A DNA stretch of 64,000 bases from Pristionchus mayeri. Its lineage: Eukaryota; Nematoda; Chromadorea; Rhabditida; Neodiplogasteridae. The stretch is taken from assembly GCA_036245805.1 (NCBI GenBank), contig BTRK01000005.1, positions 37,863,469 through 37,927,468 on the forward strand. The letters are read 5' to 3'. Position numbers and translations under genes: made by a program. Positions 46,727 through 58,021 of the stretch are shown one piece after another (positions within the stretch are counted from its first letter, which is position 1; each line of letters opens with the position of its first letter). The notes under the pieces were generated by a model, which saw only the letters and a list, made by a program, of their open reading frames with translations, made no database searches and was not told the DNA's origin.

Positions 46727-46737
46727 TGGTGGGGATC

Positions 46738-46850
46738 GAACCCGCAACCTTCCGATTACGTGACGGCTGCTCTACCACTGAGCTATCCTACCGATGTGTT
46801 TGCTCTTCCTAGCTCGCGCTATGATGTTTGGAGGGTGGAACCTACCTTCT
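46738..46850 (-). repeat. tRNA-like part of repeat copy 1
   Basis: On the minus strand GGTAGGATAGCTCAGTGGTAGAG (A-box) and GGTTGCGGGTTCGATCCC (B-box) sit at the spacing of a tRNA, with CACGTAA between them as a possible anticodon loop. The acceptor stem does not pair and the anticodon stem is poor, so this is not a working tRNA. It looks like the RNA-polymerase-III head of a SINE. Confidence 0.65.
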
Positions 46851-48059
46851 ATCGATGTGGCTGCTTTGCCGAGAGCACTCCTTTAAATAAACTTTATATT
46901 TTTATGTCTCAATTTGGCAGATTTAGCACAGTTCTCAAAAACTTTCTCAAAATGGCAAACAAATTAGTTCAACACGACTTATATTATGGATTAAGTAAAT
47001 ATGAGGCCGTTAACAATAGATTCAACAATTCGTAGGGGCCACGAGTGAACCTCACGAAAGAGGCCACGAGTGTACCTCACGAAAGCATGTTCGCTGGGGT
47101 CATTTTTTGATACAGATCATCGTCGTCAACTTCATGTTACATGAGTCGCTCATTGAGGTGCCAAATAACTTCGACGTGAACTTATATTGGCAGACGTTGT
47201 GTTAGCAGGTTAGTCATTCGAATAATATTTATCGCTTTCGCAAGTTAATGTACAAATACAATGAGTACGGTTATTTGAGTATCATTGTTGGCCAATGAAA
47301 GGACACAAGTCCAATCAAAAATCACGACTCAGTCATTCTCACAGCCACCTTGCAGTTCGTTTCGCCATCTCCCGCTCTTCCCTCTCCCTTCTCCTTCGTT
47401 CCCGGGAAGAGTGCATGACGGAGCGTGAGCTGGAAGGAACATAGACCAAAGATCAAAAATAGGAAAGCAAATATCATTACCTATATATAAAGCGCTGTGT
47501 GCGTCTGTACGTCCGTTCGGATTGCGAAATAGGGTGATTGCGAAATCGGGGGGGGGGAGGTACTGATGAAGTCTTCGAACCATTACCGTATACCAATCAA
47601 TAATTAGCATTGGGTCAACTACCGTATACCAATCGATAATTAGCCATGGGTCAACCATTATTCCGTGGGTCAGATTTATGATTTTGACCTTTGATCTTTG
47701 AATTACCGTATACCAATCAATAATTAGCATTGGGTCAACTACCGTATACTAATCGATAATTAGCCATGGGTCATCCATTATTCCGTGGGTCAGATTTATG
47801 ATTTAAATTTTTGAAATTCGCTAGGACGGGGGCCTACGGCGGGGGCCAGACTGGCTAGTGTAGTATAAGAAAGCAATATTACTGTGCATGCCACTCGCAG
47901 TGACTATATCGAATTGAGTTTGGCGTCGAGGTTGGTAGTGAAACTACTTTGACTTTATTCTAATTTTAAATTTTGTCATTAATAGCCTGTGTACAGCAGT
48001 GAAATTTTGGTTTACTACAAACTACTAATACTAGGTATATCAGATAAATAATCAATTTC
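46851..48059. other. Intergenic region with repeats
   Basis: 46895-47000 is a diverged copy of the repeat in the RING gene 3' flank. GGCCACGAGTG(A/T)ACCTCACGAAAG occurs twice at 47037-47085. An open frame at 47329-47730 on the minus strand consists mostly of a tandem repeat and is not a gene. The right end should hold the copine 3' UTR. Confidence 0.5.
47583..47812. repeat. Two tandem copies of a 120-bp unit
   Basis: ATTACCGTATACCAATCAATAATTAGC...GTGGGTCAGATTTATGATTT at 47583 recurs at 47703 with three or four substitutions. Each unit contains two related half-units beginning ACCGTATACCAATC. Confidence 0.9.
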
Positions 48060-51000
48060 TCACCGCTGTGGCTGGCTCACTGACAGATTTCCCAGCCGTG
48101 TCCGCAGCGCGTCCGGATTAAAGTTGAGGTACTCTGAAGGAATTGTTATCATTGTTATGTTGTTGTTTTTATGGTTTATAACATCACTAACAATAACAAC
48201 AATAACAATAATAACAAACACGCTTACGTCCTTCACTTCTCCGTCGGTCGCCCTTGTGAGGCGTGTAGGGAGACGGAGCCCGAGCGGAGGCGTAGCCGGG
48301 CACTGAATTGTTTAATATTTTATCTTCTCCAACAAATCCATCAGTCCCTTTAAGAAAAATGAGATCAGGGTGCAATTTTGGCCTCTGGATTCCTTGGCTA
48401 TCGACTCATTTAATCAACTTTATTTTAGCCCACTCACTCGATGATTTTCTCCTCTCCATGACGTTCTCTATCATCGCACACTCATCGTCGAACGTGAATT
48501 GCGTAGGATGATCGGGAACGAGGCCGGAAGAGTGCGGGAGAGGAGAACGACACACCTGAACGTGATGGACTTTGAGGACACTGACATTTCAAAGGCGGCA
48601 TGACGTCATAGTTATCATCCGATATAGTGCCGACTTAAGTATAATGGAGTAGCATAGTGTCAAAGTTATAATTCTTACCCTGTTGTTGGGTTGAAATAAT
48701 GTTTGGCAATATTTCCAAATCGTAATCAGAAAGATGTATAATGTTTGTTGATTTTCCAAAGGAGATCAATTGATCGAGGATTAACCTTAATCGGTGGCTT
48801 AGCACTGACGGCGTTGCGGTGCATGAACGACAGAATCTGCGACGGGATGTTCTGAAAATGTAAATTTGTTGTTGTATGAATGATCTCGAAACGGCATAGT
48901 CCCTATTAATTGAATGCGTTGTAAGCTTAGTGCTCTGTGCTTAATGCTGAAATGCTAAGTGCTTAGTTCTGCTTAACATTGCTTACCGCCAAAGCAACCT
49001 CCGCAATTCGTGATCGATTGGCAGGAAGTGACCGCGTGGGGTTCACGAATCTGTGCAACTCCATGAACTGAAAAGTAAGAATGCATAGGTGCATATTAGA
49101 TGGCGCCTATCAGGTGGCATATATCCCATGTTGGCATATATCCCATGTTGAGTCTTATTTGAAAATCGTTGTCCCTTTTCAGTTATGTTTCAGGGACTCG
49201 TTATGTCTGATGAGCGTGTGTTTATTTATGGCACCTGAAACTTCCCCGAATATTAAACAAAACTTTGTCAATAAGAGAACCCTAGTCCCATGAAGTAGAA
49301 TAATGCGTGTTTGCTTATTTTACGTGACAGTTCTCATCCGTTCAAACAATTACAGCCGATTCAAGTCATCGACGGGCGTCCATTTCTTGCACACTCTATG
49401 TTATTTTTGCTATCTAACCCTTACGGAATGAGTGAATGAATGGATGAGAGAATAAAGATAGAGACCACTGACTTCCACGCAAACTCGCGTCTCCTTCTGT
49501 GCTTCTCTCGCTTTCCTCACGAGTTTCGAGAAAGAGGAGAAGCCACCGACCTGAAACGTTAAATTTCCGATTTTTTTTTGAAATGTTGCAATATGAAGGC
49601 AGATGGCATCGGATTCTCAAGAATAGAGCAATTTCGCGATTTTTCGAAATTGCATTCAGTTGAATCACGAAAAATCGAAAAAAAGAGTTGCTTCCAATCG
49701 ATCCAAAACCTATTCAAGATCATTTATCCTACTTACACGGCGAAAATATTCTCGTTCTTCCTTGTTAGTCAATACAATGCTCTTAATGAAGAGCCAGCGA
49801 ATTTTTCTTTTCTTATTATCGATTATGTTTTAGAAGTAATCAATGGACGTATGCTTCTTCGAACTCTCCGTACAAAACTTAAGAACGATAAGTTAAACTC
49901 ACGCCAACGCCGACCACAATAATCGAGATCGGATGGTGTGCGGCTGAGCAGAGAGCGGCCAGCGAGTCCTGTGAGATGGATTACTTAACTAAATTCCAAA
50001 AATATATATAACGGTGGTTATCCTACAATGTTCCGACAGATTGAGGGTCCTCCAGTAAACTTATGATTGAATTCGAATCATATGCTTATTTTTTTTTCCT
50101 TCTGCATTCCTTCGAGGGAAGGGAAGGCGAGGTCTTATGGTGCGTTTATCGTCGCCGATGCCCCTAATTGTTAGGTCAGAATGACTCGTCTAGGGGGGGG
50201 GGTCAAACGACGAGAAATGAGGGGTCAAATCTCCTCTCCAGGAGGTCAGAATGAGAGTTTTGAGGGGTCTGGAGAGGGGATCAAATCTAGCTCGGAGAGG
50301 GGGGAAATGTAGTCAAATGAGGTCCCCAATATCAGCGTGTTCTGAGTGAAACATAATTGATTTTGTGTGAAAATGTCCTTCTATGAAATGGTGAAACACC
50401 AACTGCAAAATTGCTAATTTCGAAAATTATCAACTATGTTTCACTCAGAACACGCTGATATTGGGGGACCTCATTTGACTACATTTCCCCCTCTCCGAGC
50501 TCGATTTGACCCCCTCTCCAGACCCCTCAAACGCTCATTCTGACCTCCCTGGAACCTAGCAATGAGAGGGATCGGCGACGATAAACGCACCATAACAACG
50601 CGAACAATGAATGGTACCATTTCTTTCCATCCCTCCACTACCGTATCCTTAGGGTTCGTAATTCGGGTTGGCGTGTCTTCAGGTCACTCTTTTCACGATC
50701 GCCCACTATAGAGAGCATGCACAATGAAGCGACTGCGACCCGAATTGCGAATTCTGGTATACTACCTTCCAGTCATCGATCGGGCCTCCGCGCGTGAAAA
50801 TCGCAGCCACGTGATAGTGCAGCCCGAGCGCGCCCGACTCCTCGGAGCGACTGAAATATCGATTGATGAAATCACACATATATTCGAAAATATTCTTCTC
50901 ACCGAACAAGCGTGTTGATGATCTTTGCGCAGCGCGCAGTGTCGAGTGGTGCTGTCAGATCTGTGCAATGCAACTTACTTTTTAAGGCGTCAATAATTAG

Positions 51001-54000
51001 AAGGGCTCCACTTTATACTGACTATGGACGACTATGTATTGAGAGTTGATATTTATATATTTATGTATTTATATTTATCCTGACGTCAGGCACAATGGTC
51101 CTGCAGGAGGGTGACTTCGGTGTGGAGGGAATTGGGATTTTCGGTCTCAGAGCGTCGTTAGGTCAAGGGATGGGATCTTCTTTGGCTTCTCTGCTCAACT
51201 CTAGGGACGATCGTGACAGATCTCCGTTGAGCATCGAAGTAGATCATCCTGCCGCCGAACACCTGACTTGCGCCGTTTAGGAACTCACAACGCAGACTTG
51301 AGCGGGGATTTCTTGACGGTAGATCACTCGAGACGATGGGAATCCGTCCGTGCTCCTCCTCTTGAAGTGTACCAAGTAGGCGATACTCTCCGGGTTGCCC
51401 AAGCTGACGGGAGAGGATTCCCCAAACTAGGTCGGAAAAGAGCGGGGTCAGGGACGACCGCCCATCACGAGCGCTAGAATGGAGAATTGAGAATGGAGAA
51501 TTTTTTGTGCCAACCCTATTGAGAGTTTATAGTGAAGAATTCGAAGCTCTGCTAATGATGCAAACACTTTCCAGAGACTTCTGCAAAATTGCACTCTAGG
51601 CTTGGACACAACGAAGAGTCTCTGAGAGTCCAAATGATCGCGACCGAGAGTCTTAGACGATCTCGCTCTCTCCATAGCAAACACTCTCACGCTCACTCTG
51701 ATCGACGAGAGAGCGTGTGGTTTGGAGAGAGTCGGATGATTGCTCTCTGAGAGTCCGAACTTTAAAATATATTTATGCCAACCCTATTGCACTCCACTAT
51801 TTGCCTTTCAACTATCTTTCAGAAAAGCTAACTCACTATTGGCCACCTTGAACGCCTCGATTACGCAGTCCAGTCCTCGACAATTCGGGTCGTATGAGAA
51901 GTTCTGCAAATTGAAGAGGTAACAATTGAAAAACATTCCTCCTCATCATTTATATCTGTATTTTCAAAACACTTAGATTTCCCATAATTCTCCACCAATT
52001 TTAATTGTTTTTCGTTTTTATGCTTCCAATAGCAAGAACATTGCTAATAGCTAATAGTATAGTTAACATGTAGTTTGCTAATAGTATAGTTAACATGTAG
52101 AAAAAAGACAAAATGTCTGTCTGTCAGTTCGTCTGTTTGTTTGTCTGTCTGTCTGTCACGCTCGTTTTTCGCGAATAACACAGCTCAAACTCATCGTAGA
52201 AGTCTATGTCCTGGATCAAACGAACCCTCTTGGCGTGCCATTTCAAATTCTATATAGATTGCATCATCATGACGCAATATCTCCAATGTTGCCCATAGCT
52301 CGCTTCAAAAACATCGTCCAGACCTCGGACCTTGACCAGGCGGTGCACCACTGTGAGTACTTTCAAAATCTGGCATTACATCATCATTATGCAATATGAT
52401 GCAATAATCGTTTTTCGCCCATATCTCGCTTCAAAGTGGTCGCCCAGACCCCGGAAAAAAGTTGGAATGGGGCGAAGCCCCATTCCAACTTTTTCTGATC
52501 GCCCGTGGCATCACGAGCCTTTTACATATACGTTAAGATAATACGTTAATAATAAGAATATAATTAGATAATACGATGCGCATTGCGCTCACCATGTTGA
52601 ACTCATCCGACTCCTCCGCCAGTGGCGGCACTCTCGCTCCGAATCCAAAAGCAGGAAAAAGCCTGTTCGGTGTGTAGTCCCGCAGGACGCATCCAAGACC
52701 ACGAATGCCAATCTGAAGGAGCGTTTCGTCGCTGAAAAAACAGATTAATGATTACTAGGCCTGCGCCCAGAAATGATTTGTGTATTTCAAAACCATACAA
52801 ATCGTCTTTGTCTATCATCTGTAGTTTGAGAGATAATAGGTGTGTAGATCATAGGACTTTTGGGAGTCCTTTTGCGACTCTTCTCTTATCAAGCATCCGG
52901 ATACGGATACGAATACAGAGCCGAATGGATCTTCGCATTTTATGATTGCACCTCCATTCACACATCCCCATTCCCTATAACATTTCATCATCAGCGTGAG
53001 GCGAGTCAAGTCAATTATCTTGTATCACATGAAGCAACTCACGAGCGATGGCCTGACTCTCCTCAGTTTGCACGCTCTCTCGCTGGTCAGAGAGACGAGA
53101 GAGCGTGCAAACCGAGGAGATTCAGACGATTGCTTCAACTCACCGACACCTTTCCGCAGCATCTTGCTCCTTTCCTCGCTCCTCCGAGAAGTCAACAGCG
53201 ATCTCGTAGTGGAGCTGGGTGCTCAAATAAATTTATTTATTCTCGAACATACGGTAAAATTCAAACCGCAAAAATGAGCAAAGTGAAGCGCTGCGCTGCA
53301 CATAATTGGAAACGGCGCAAATACTTTTCATATTATATCAGGTTATAACATAAGTTTTGTCGCGTCCAATCTCTTATGCATTTTAACCTCAGAAATTCTT
53401 TGAATTAATTTAATCTCAATTTCGTTATTCATCATCAGTGAGGGCCTTCGTACTCTTTCTTACGCGCTTTACTTCAGTCCTGTCAAGGCAGTTGAGGAGG
53501 CACATTAGTCAGACAAAGTTGTACTGAGATAAGGATTACAAATCATTTTCACGCATCAGCTCTTCTTGAAAAGGATAAATTATGCCGATTTTGTGTGATT
53601 TGCGTAAAGTACTACATATGTGCATAATTTTGAACCGCTCACGGATAATGACAAACGAAAATCGTTCTAGAAATGTAGACGAGTTTGTATAATGTCGTTC
53701 AGTATGCAGACAAAGTTTGGGGTAGATTGGGTTCTGTTGAGATAAGTGGCTCCATTCAGAACGATGGTATGTAAATTAAACTAATGAAATCGGCACTTTG
53801 TTCATATTCCTACCTCGCACACATGTTCAATATCTGATTTGTTGTGTCCATCTTAACCATAAACCCTTCCCTTACTAGTATCTACTTGGGATAAGTTTGG
53901 AAATAAATAGCTTTTGAATGACAATCTTTAATTCGAAACACCTAAACTTGCATATTTTGGTAAAATTGTGCGCGAATTGAATTAATAAAAATTCAAATTT

Positions 54001-57000
54001 CCCACAAGTGGAGTGTTCTTTCTCTCACTTGTTTAATGACAAATTATACCTCCATGAGTGGTAATTGGAACGCACTTATGTTAGTCACTGTTGTTGCAAT
54101 TCTGGATTCAGAAGAGTTGGTCAAGTTGGCTACGAATCAGCGGCTAACCTTACACTCAGTGAAGTATATCTTTGATTCCGCTCAACATAGCACCATATCT
54201 GGCGTATATTTTGAAAGAGCATTGACGGAGTATATCACCATGCTGTAGAAGTTTGGTTCATTATTCATCTCTGCGAACTAGCACCTGATCAAACGAATTA
54301 AAAAAATCTGCACCAAATTTAAATCAGTTCATATTAATATTTTTCGCATAGCCAGCGTGCGCAGTTCAGCTCTACCCTATGGTTTGAATGTGCATGAACA
54401 CCCCAAACATATACTAGGAGGTCAGGCATTGATAATGTTTGAGAAGTATCCTTCATGGAAATATTGTGAACCTCCGAAATGCGACAAAACTTATGTTACA
54501 ACCTAATATTTCGATATAACATCATAGTTCGTTCGACTTATTGTGGTAAGCATGCAAGCTACTTACCCACTAACGATGTAATCGAGAAAGTTATAGAAGG
54601 AGACTTCCGAGAACTTGGTCATCTCAATGAAGCCCGAGTTGTCGTAATTCTAAATTCAATGCAATTACATTAAATTTATCGCGTCATGGTCTTGCCATGT
54701 CAGAATATAGGCGCTCTAATTCAATTCTCTCCAATTCAACAATGCACGAAACTCATTTTGGCAGGACTCATCTTTTTCAGAATTCAATTACCTTCTTCGT
54801 GGCCTTCTTCGACTCATTGACGACTTTGTAGGTGTTATCCTTGCCGGGTCCGTATTTCATCTTTGCGTATGTTGTCAGGGCCTTGCCTTAATTTGCATAG
54901 TATATTTCGATATTTCGGGAAATGTAAAATGAGCATGTCCTCACTGATACAATTTTTTCAAATGATAGTTTGTGTAGCGAAAAAATATTTAGAAACGAAT
55001 TTGACTTACCAATGTATCCCTCACTGCCGTCCACATCTCGATAAAGCACTTCAATGCACAGTAATCTGAAATATACAATATACGGTATACGGTATACGTA
55101 TATCTGTAATTACGGTATATTATAATGCTACGGTATACGTATACTGTAACCTGTAAGTATGTATGTATTCGACCTATTGCTACCCTACCGTACCTCAATG
55201 ATTCCGTACTCTCCCCACTCCTACTGGATATCTCCCTGGAACAGTAACCCCTCCTGATCCCTAGTGCTCACCGATTCCTGTCGTCGGCGATTTCCTCCAT
55301 CTCCAGCGAGAACTCGCTCCAGGCTGGGTGAGAGTGGTTCTGCATGTTAATCATTCAGAACGGTTCGTGTCTCTTAGCTATGCGCTAGAGATGGTTTGAC
55401 GAAGCACCATCTCTCTCCCTCTCTGTCACCGATCTGAATGGCTACTGAGCTAGCAGAATGAAGAGCCTCATTTCTTGCGAAAACAAACATGATTTTCCCA
55501 TTGTGTCACCTGGTTTTTATCACATTATAAACTCCAGAAAACAATGCTCTAGACTAATCATTTCGATAAAATATAAGTATTCATTGTAACCTTGATCTCT
55601 TCGCTCTCGTATAGAAGGACGTTTTCTTCATCCTCCGTGTCCTGCTCTACGCGGTAGATCTGAAAGGTATTGTTGTAATAATTAAGTGTTTCATTGTTTA
55701 TTAAAGAAGGACTGTCAGCAAAGTTGAAATGTTGACGTTGTCATAACCATAACAGACCTTTGTACAACCATAAGCGATTCTGAAAATTTCAAATGCATAT
55801 CTCTATTTTGAACCGAGTTATCATTAGTTGGCAGAGTGCCAAGGAGGGCTTGAAGGGACGGGACGTGCGGGAATTCAAATATCTAGAAGATTTTTCAAAA
55901 ACTGGTGGGATTCGAACCCGCAACCTTCCGATTACGCGACGCCTGCTTTACCACTGAGCTATGCGAGTGACCTTTGCCTATCCTCTTAGCTCGCGCGATG
56001 ATCGTTGGATGATTGTCTAGGTCATGGTTATGACAGCGTCAAAAATTTAACTTTGCTCCTTCTTTAAATGAGTAAATGCACGGTAGTTAAGAGGGAAACT
56101 GCTTCAAAGCCTAAAGAAGCACCCTATCACTTCTCCTTTCTAGGGTTTATCTCGATAGACAGCAGAGCATTGGCGTGAAAGGGTACATCTAACTACGGTT
56201 GGCAATTCGAGGGGAGGTTACGAGGTCGTCATCCTCCCCTCCTGTTATTTCGTTATCCGAGGACGGGAATGCGTAACGAGCTCGTAGCCTCCCTTCGTAC
56301 TGCCAACCGTACAGCTAACCCTGAAGAATGCCGCAGTCTCATCCCATATCAGATCCTTCCTTTCGAGCGACCTCCCCACGAATTGCAGGACGATCGGCTG
56401 CTGCTGCTTCTCAGGAAGAGTCGCATCGATGAGAAGATGACCCCGATTGGAGAAGGTGAGCTAAAAGAAACATCAGGTTGCTTTCGAAATTCTTGTCGCG
56501 TCCTTGCGCGTGAACATTACAGCCCCCATTGTTCTTGCATCATATTCCAATATCTTGTAACTAATTGAAATTGATTAGGTATTCCATAGTCTTTCTAGTG
56601 CACTTCACTCCACACCATTCATTTGTAAATTTAAAAAAAGGTGAGATTAAAGAAATATTATCAGCAAAAATTGGCTCTAAACGCAAACAAGACGGATCAC
56701 CACTGCCTCACTGGAATCATGAATTCTCCTGTATATTATTTGATTCAAGTTACGACTATTTGGCTGAGTGCCAGGAACCTTTGAAGGTCAGGCCCAACTT
56801 GAAGATAGTGCTCATCCTATTTGAAAAACAAATATTTCAACCAGGCGCGTGATTGTTGAGAATCCTTCTTTAAAGTTACTCAACAAAAAACTGTAATTGT
56901 ACTTTATTAGGCATGCCCATCTGCACTACGGTAGCAATTGGGCAGCCGTCAAGTAGTGGCTTGCGCAGCTGCACACCGAACGACCCGATCAGCTCATCGA

Positions 57001-57923
57001 CCTGCAATTCGGGCAATGTCCTCGCTCTCTCAATATCACACACTCCCTCGCCTACTCTGATCGACGAGAGAGCGTGTGGTTTGGAGAGGGTCAGACGATT
57101 CCTCTGTAATTCGGGCAACAGATCGGTATACAGATAACTATGAAGTCATTTGATAGGTCAAAGGCGGTATGACGTCATAGTTCTAATGTGACCTTGAGCC
57201 GTAACTCGCGCTTCTTGGTATCATGAATCAAAAATGATGTTCACTGTTATCCATGTTGATACAGAAGGATCGTCGCAACTAGGCACTAGCCTAACAATGC
57301 GTTTGTGAACCATCAATTTCACCTTGAACACCGTAGTGGCGAGCGTCTCTGTCTGGTCGTGCTGGTAATCTTTGTCCACGTAATAGGGGCATCTGGAAAA
57401 ATATTTTTGTTGTTTTTTTAAATTGTTAATTCTTCATTACCGAAAACCAAGCGAAAGAAAGTAAGTGATGCTAACAAACGCTCGAAGGGACATTCATTGA
57501 ATCAGGTTGAAATATGCGCACATGTTCACTTTAATGAGTTGTGTTTTCTCGAAAACGTAGTCGTATGGGAAGGTCTCGTTGAATATCACGGACGACCGGA
57601 TCGGGCAGGGAGCAGTCATGCCAATCTGCAATTATCACATTTACTACAAGGGCAAACTTACGATATTGAGCAGCTTATTTTGAGGTATTTCTGAAGTGAA
57701 ACATTGTTGATCAATTTTCGGCATTCAATCTCGCAACCGCTCACTTCGTTCGTGATGTTTTGCTAATGAGTTTTCGTAACCGGTTACGAGAAAAATATTT
57801 TAACAGGTTACTCCTCCATTCACAAGTCTGCTCACGCATCGCCAGTTCTCCTCTCTGTCCGTGTCGTTCTCGTAGACGATGCATACTACCATACGAGAAG
57901 GAGAGGGTGGTGGGTTGAAGTCA
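48060..57923 (-). CDS. Copine family protein (C2-C2-vWA), at least 21 exons
   Basis: Copines are calcium-dependent phospholipid-binding proteins that act at membranes. Exons: 57836-57923, 57522-57625, 57323-57392, 56320-56460, 55591-55659, 55272-55339, 55010-55065, 54792-54886, 54567-54649, 53144-53221, 52593-52731, 51837-51903, 50903-50951, 50766-50850, 49903-49968, 49473-49550, 48987-49067, 48786-48851, 48438-48555, 48228-48302, 48060-48133 (TGA). Total 1750 nt, about 583 codons, a full copine length; phases agree at every junction. C2A: NETFPYDYVFEKTQLIKV. C2B: LQFVGRSLERKDLIW, KNHSHPAWSEFS, DVDGSEGYIG. Copine signature: FLDYIVSGGTQLHYEIAVDF, FPAFGFGARVPP, FTRGGPIDDWK, PISIIVVGVG. The MIDAS-like DxTxS reads DFSEE, losing the last Ser. 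The first exon, probably about 20 residues, is not found: 58.0-59.0 kb upstream is a foldback. Introns hold mobile repeats. Confidence 0.92.
48189..48218. repeat. (AACAAT)n-type microsatellite
   Basis: AACAATAACAACAATAACAATAATAACAAA, in the last intron of the copine gene. Confidence 0.85.
50138..50592. mobile_element. 455-bp inverted-repeat MITE in a copine intron
   Basis: Ends TGGTGCGTTTATCGTCGCCGAT and reverse complement, flanked by TA (50136-50137 and 50593-50594). The arms of about 200 bp include GTGTTCTGAGTGAAACATA and a GAGGGG-rich part. TA flanks suggest a Tc1/mariner-mobilised element. It lies between the exons at 49903-49968 and 50766-50850. Confidence 0.85.
50640..50760. repeat. 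Probable diverged member of the hairpin family
   Basis: GTTCGTAATTCGGGTTGG at the left and CGACCCGAATTGCGAATTC at the right are inverted, around ATAGAGAGCATGCACAATGAAGCGAC. The ATTCGGG/CCCGAAT end and the GCATGCACAATGAAG part resemble the other copies, but the stem is weak. It ends 6 bp before a copine exon. Confidence 0.4.
51600..51770. repeat. Hairpin family copy in a copine intron
   Basis: Core AACACTCTCACGCTCACTCTGATCGACGAGAGAGCGTGTGGTT at 51679-51722, flanked on both sides by the direct repeat CTCTGAGAGTCC (51620s and 51748s). The core CTGATCGACGAGAGAGCGTGTGGTTTGGAGAG is identical to the copy at 57055-57087. Confidence 0.7.
52050..52165. repeat. Tandem 28-bp repeat and (GTCT)n microsatellite
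   Basis: CTAATAGTATAGTTAACATGTAG is present twice (52051-52100), followed by GTCTGTCTGTCAGTTCGTCTGTTTGTTTGTCTGTCTGTCTGTCAC. Confidence 0.85.
52456..52494. other. Perfect 18-bp hairpin with a GAA loop
   Basis: AAAAAGTTGGAATGGGGC, loop GAA, then the exact reverse complement. It lies in the copine intron between the exons at 51837-51903 and 52593-52731, about 100 bp downstream of the exon end at 52593 in the direction of transcription. In a nematode it is not a transcription terminator as in bacteria. It could be a tiny MITE or an RNA hairpin. Confidence 0.8.
53043..53135. repeat. Hairpin family copy with an 8-bp target duplication
   Basis: GTTTGCACGCTCTCTCGCTGGTC...GAGAGAGCGTGCAAAC is a strong stem. 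CAACTCAC flanks the 93-bp unit on both sides (53035-53042 and 53136-53143). The right copy belongs to the splice donor of a copine exon (GTGAGTTG on the minus strand). An 8-bp duplication is typ­ical of hAT elements. Confidence 0.7.
55733..56050 (-). repeat. tRNA-like repeat copy 2, uninterrupted
   Basis: Contains the same body as copy 1 (GAGTTATCATTAGTTGGCAGAGTGCCA, GAATTCAAATATC). On the minus strand it has an A-box (TAGCTCAGTGGTAAAGC, about 55945-55961) and a B-box (GGTTCGAATCCCACC, about 55905-55919). TTGACGTTGTCATAACCAT on the left and ATGGTTATGACAGCGTCAA on the right are inverted ends. Stems of the tRNA-like part do not pair well. It is in a copine intron and shows the site of copy 1 before the foldback inserted. 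Confidence 0.7.
56995..57120. repeat. Hairpin family copy in a copine intron
   Basis: Core ATCACACACTCCCTCGCCTACTCTGATCGACGAGAGAGCGTGTGGT, with AATTCGGGCAA on both sides in direct orientation (57005-57015 and 57109-57119) and TCAGACGATT on the right, as in the copy at 53.1 kb. Confidence 0.7.
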
Positions 57924-58021
57924 CTGAGATGAATGTAATCGTTATTTTGCATAATCTTCAATAATTTGTGTTCACAATTTTGATCAAATGTATTTCCTAA
58001 ATGTGGAATGAGATGCATTAA

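Noticed and set aside
46738..46795. Functional tRNA gene
   Set aside because: A- and B-boxes are good, but the acceptor stem does not pair and the anticodon stem is poor. The same defects occur in the copy at 55.9 kb.
52456..52494. Rho-independent terminator
   Set aside because: The sequence is from a eukaryote with spliced genes and the hairpin sits within an intron.
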